Assembly: GCA_937951345.1 (NCBI GenBank)
Contig: CALFCF010000080.1
Location: 1-41,743 of the forward strand
Direction: 5' to 3'
Source: an uncultured Granulosicoccaceae bacterium
GTDB lineage: Bacteria > Pseudomonadota > Gammaproteobacteria > Granulosicoccales > Granulosicoccaceae
Length of the DNA: 41,743 nt
Shown here: positions 41,435 through 41,743 of the stretch, piece after piece
How the letters are laid out: the number at the start of each line of letters is the position of its first letter
Numbering within the stretch: position 1 is the stretch's first letter
Position numbers and translations under genes: made by a program
The notes under the pieces: model-generated
What the model was told of the DNA's origin: nothing
Database searches by the model: none
What the model saw: only the letters and a program-made list of their open reading frames with translations

Positions 41435-41743
41435 CTAATCGCTTGATACCTGTCTGGCGTTATGACTCGCCGGATCGAACAATGGCTGAGTACAGGCCTC
41501 AACTTGCATACGTTGCCCAGCAATATCAATCTCGACACTGAATGTTGGTGCTGGTCCGGTAACTCTGTTTTCGATGACAACACCGGACAACATAGTCCGT
41601 TCAACCTGTGCAATAGCAACCTGCATTTTCAGTCGATGCCCAAAGGACGCTGATGTTGTCTTACCGATAAGTTGATCGTTCAGGTAAACTGGCTCGTTAC
41701 CGAGCATCACCGGTTCAGTTTTTTCTGTGGACAGATAGAGCAG
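41435..41743 (-). CDS. GcvT-type C-terminal domain protein (partial, runs off the window)
   Basis: Only the C-terminal about 102 residues are visible, because the frame remains open to the window edge. The sequence EPVMLGNEPVYLNDQLIGKTTSASFGHRLKMQVAIAQV resembles the C-terminal beta barrel of the GcvT/aminomethyltransferase family. In that family GxEPVxxxGxxxGxVTSxxxG precedes a final VExxGxRxxxxVxxxPLFDP pattern, here VEIDIAGQRMQVEACTQPLFDP. It could be the end of a dimethylglycine or sarcosine dehydrogenase-like flavoprotein or of a DMSP demethylase-like enzyme. The visible part does not decide. It is convergent with atpC. Confidence 0.65.
   Translation of the reverse strand: MLYLSTEKTEPVMLGNEPVYLNDQLIGKTTSASFGHRLKMQVAIAQVERTMLSGVVIENRVTGPAPTFSVEIDIAGQRMQVEACTQPLFDPASHNARQVSSD

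Overview
The window is a chromosomal replication-origin region of a gammaproteobacterium that is not a typical enteric. The evidence is the gene order gyrB-recF-dnaN-dnaA / rpmH-rnpA-yidD-yidC-mnmE / mnmG-rsmG-parA-parB / atpIBEFHAGDC, together with protease (hslVU), lysine/recombinase (lptM-lysA-dapF-DUF484-xerC) and quinone (ubiE) genes, all with gammaproteobacterial-type proteins. I cannot assign a genus from sequence alone. No rRNA, tRNA, CRISPR array, prophage or transposase gene was seen.

Layout. From 0.3 to 3.5 kb, on the minus strand, lie hslV-hslU-DUF971-ubiE. From 3.9 to 5.5 kb is a lone plus-strand gene for a PilZ-like protein. From 5.5 to 9.8 kb, minus strand, is lptM-lysA-dapF-DUF484-xerC. 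From 10 to 13 kb a serine esterase, argH and hemD alternate in strand. From 13 to 21.8 kb, minus strand, are prlC, gyrB, recF, dnaN and dnaA. A cluster of DnaA boxes next to an AT-rich stretch between dnaA and dnaN (20.13-20.38 kb) is the best oriC candidate, and a near-perfect parS lies just downstream of dnaN. From 22.4 kb onward nearly everything is on the plus strand: rpmH-rnpA-yidD-yidC-mnmE, a PhzF-family gene, mnmG-rsmG, parA-parB, and the complete nine-gene ATP synthase operon with a recognisable promoter. The window ends inside a minus-strand gene with a GcvT-type C-terminal domain.

How it works together. DnaA, DnaN, GyrB and RecF support initiation, elongation, supercoiling and fork repair. 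ParA/ParB with the parS sites segregate the newly copied origin. XerC resolves chromosome dimers. RnpA, RpmH, YidD and YidC serve tRNA processing, ribosomes and membrane-protein insertion, and YidC also inserts the ATP synthase c subunit. MnmE and MnmG together modify tRNA wobble uridine. Apart from three single genes (PilZ-like, esterase, hemD) and dnaA, if the origin is where I place it, genes point away from the origin region.

The least ordinary feature is a pair of 241-bp miniature inverted-repeat elements, about 95% identical, in opposite orientation at 7-255 and 28170-28418. They have 19-bp terminal inverted repeats bordered by CTAG, nested internal hairpins and no transposase. They bracket the origin, and one sits with the PhzF gene between mnmE and mnmG. 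Other points are an enlarged MnmE, an unusually wide rpmH-rnpA gap, structured spacers in the atp operon, and possible leaderless transcripts for hemD and lptM.
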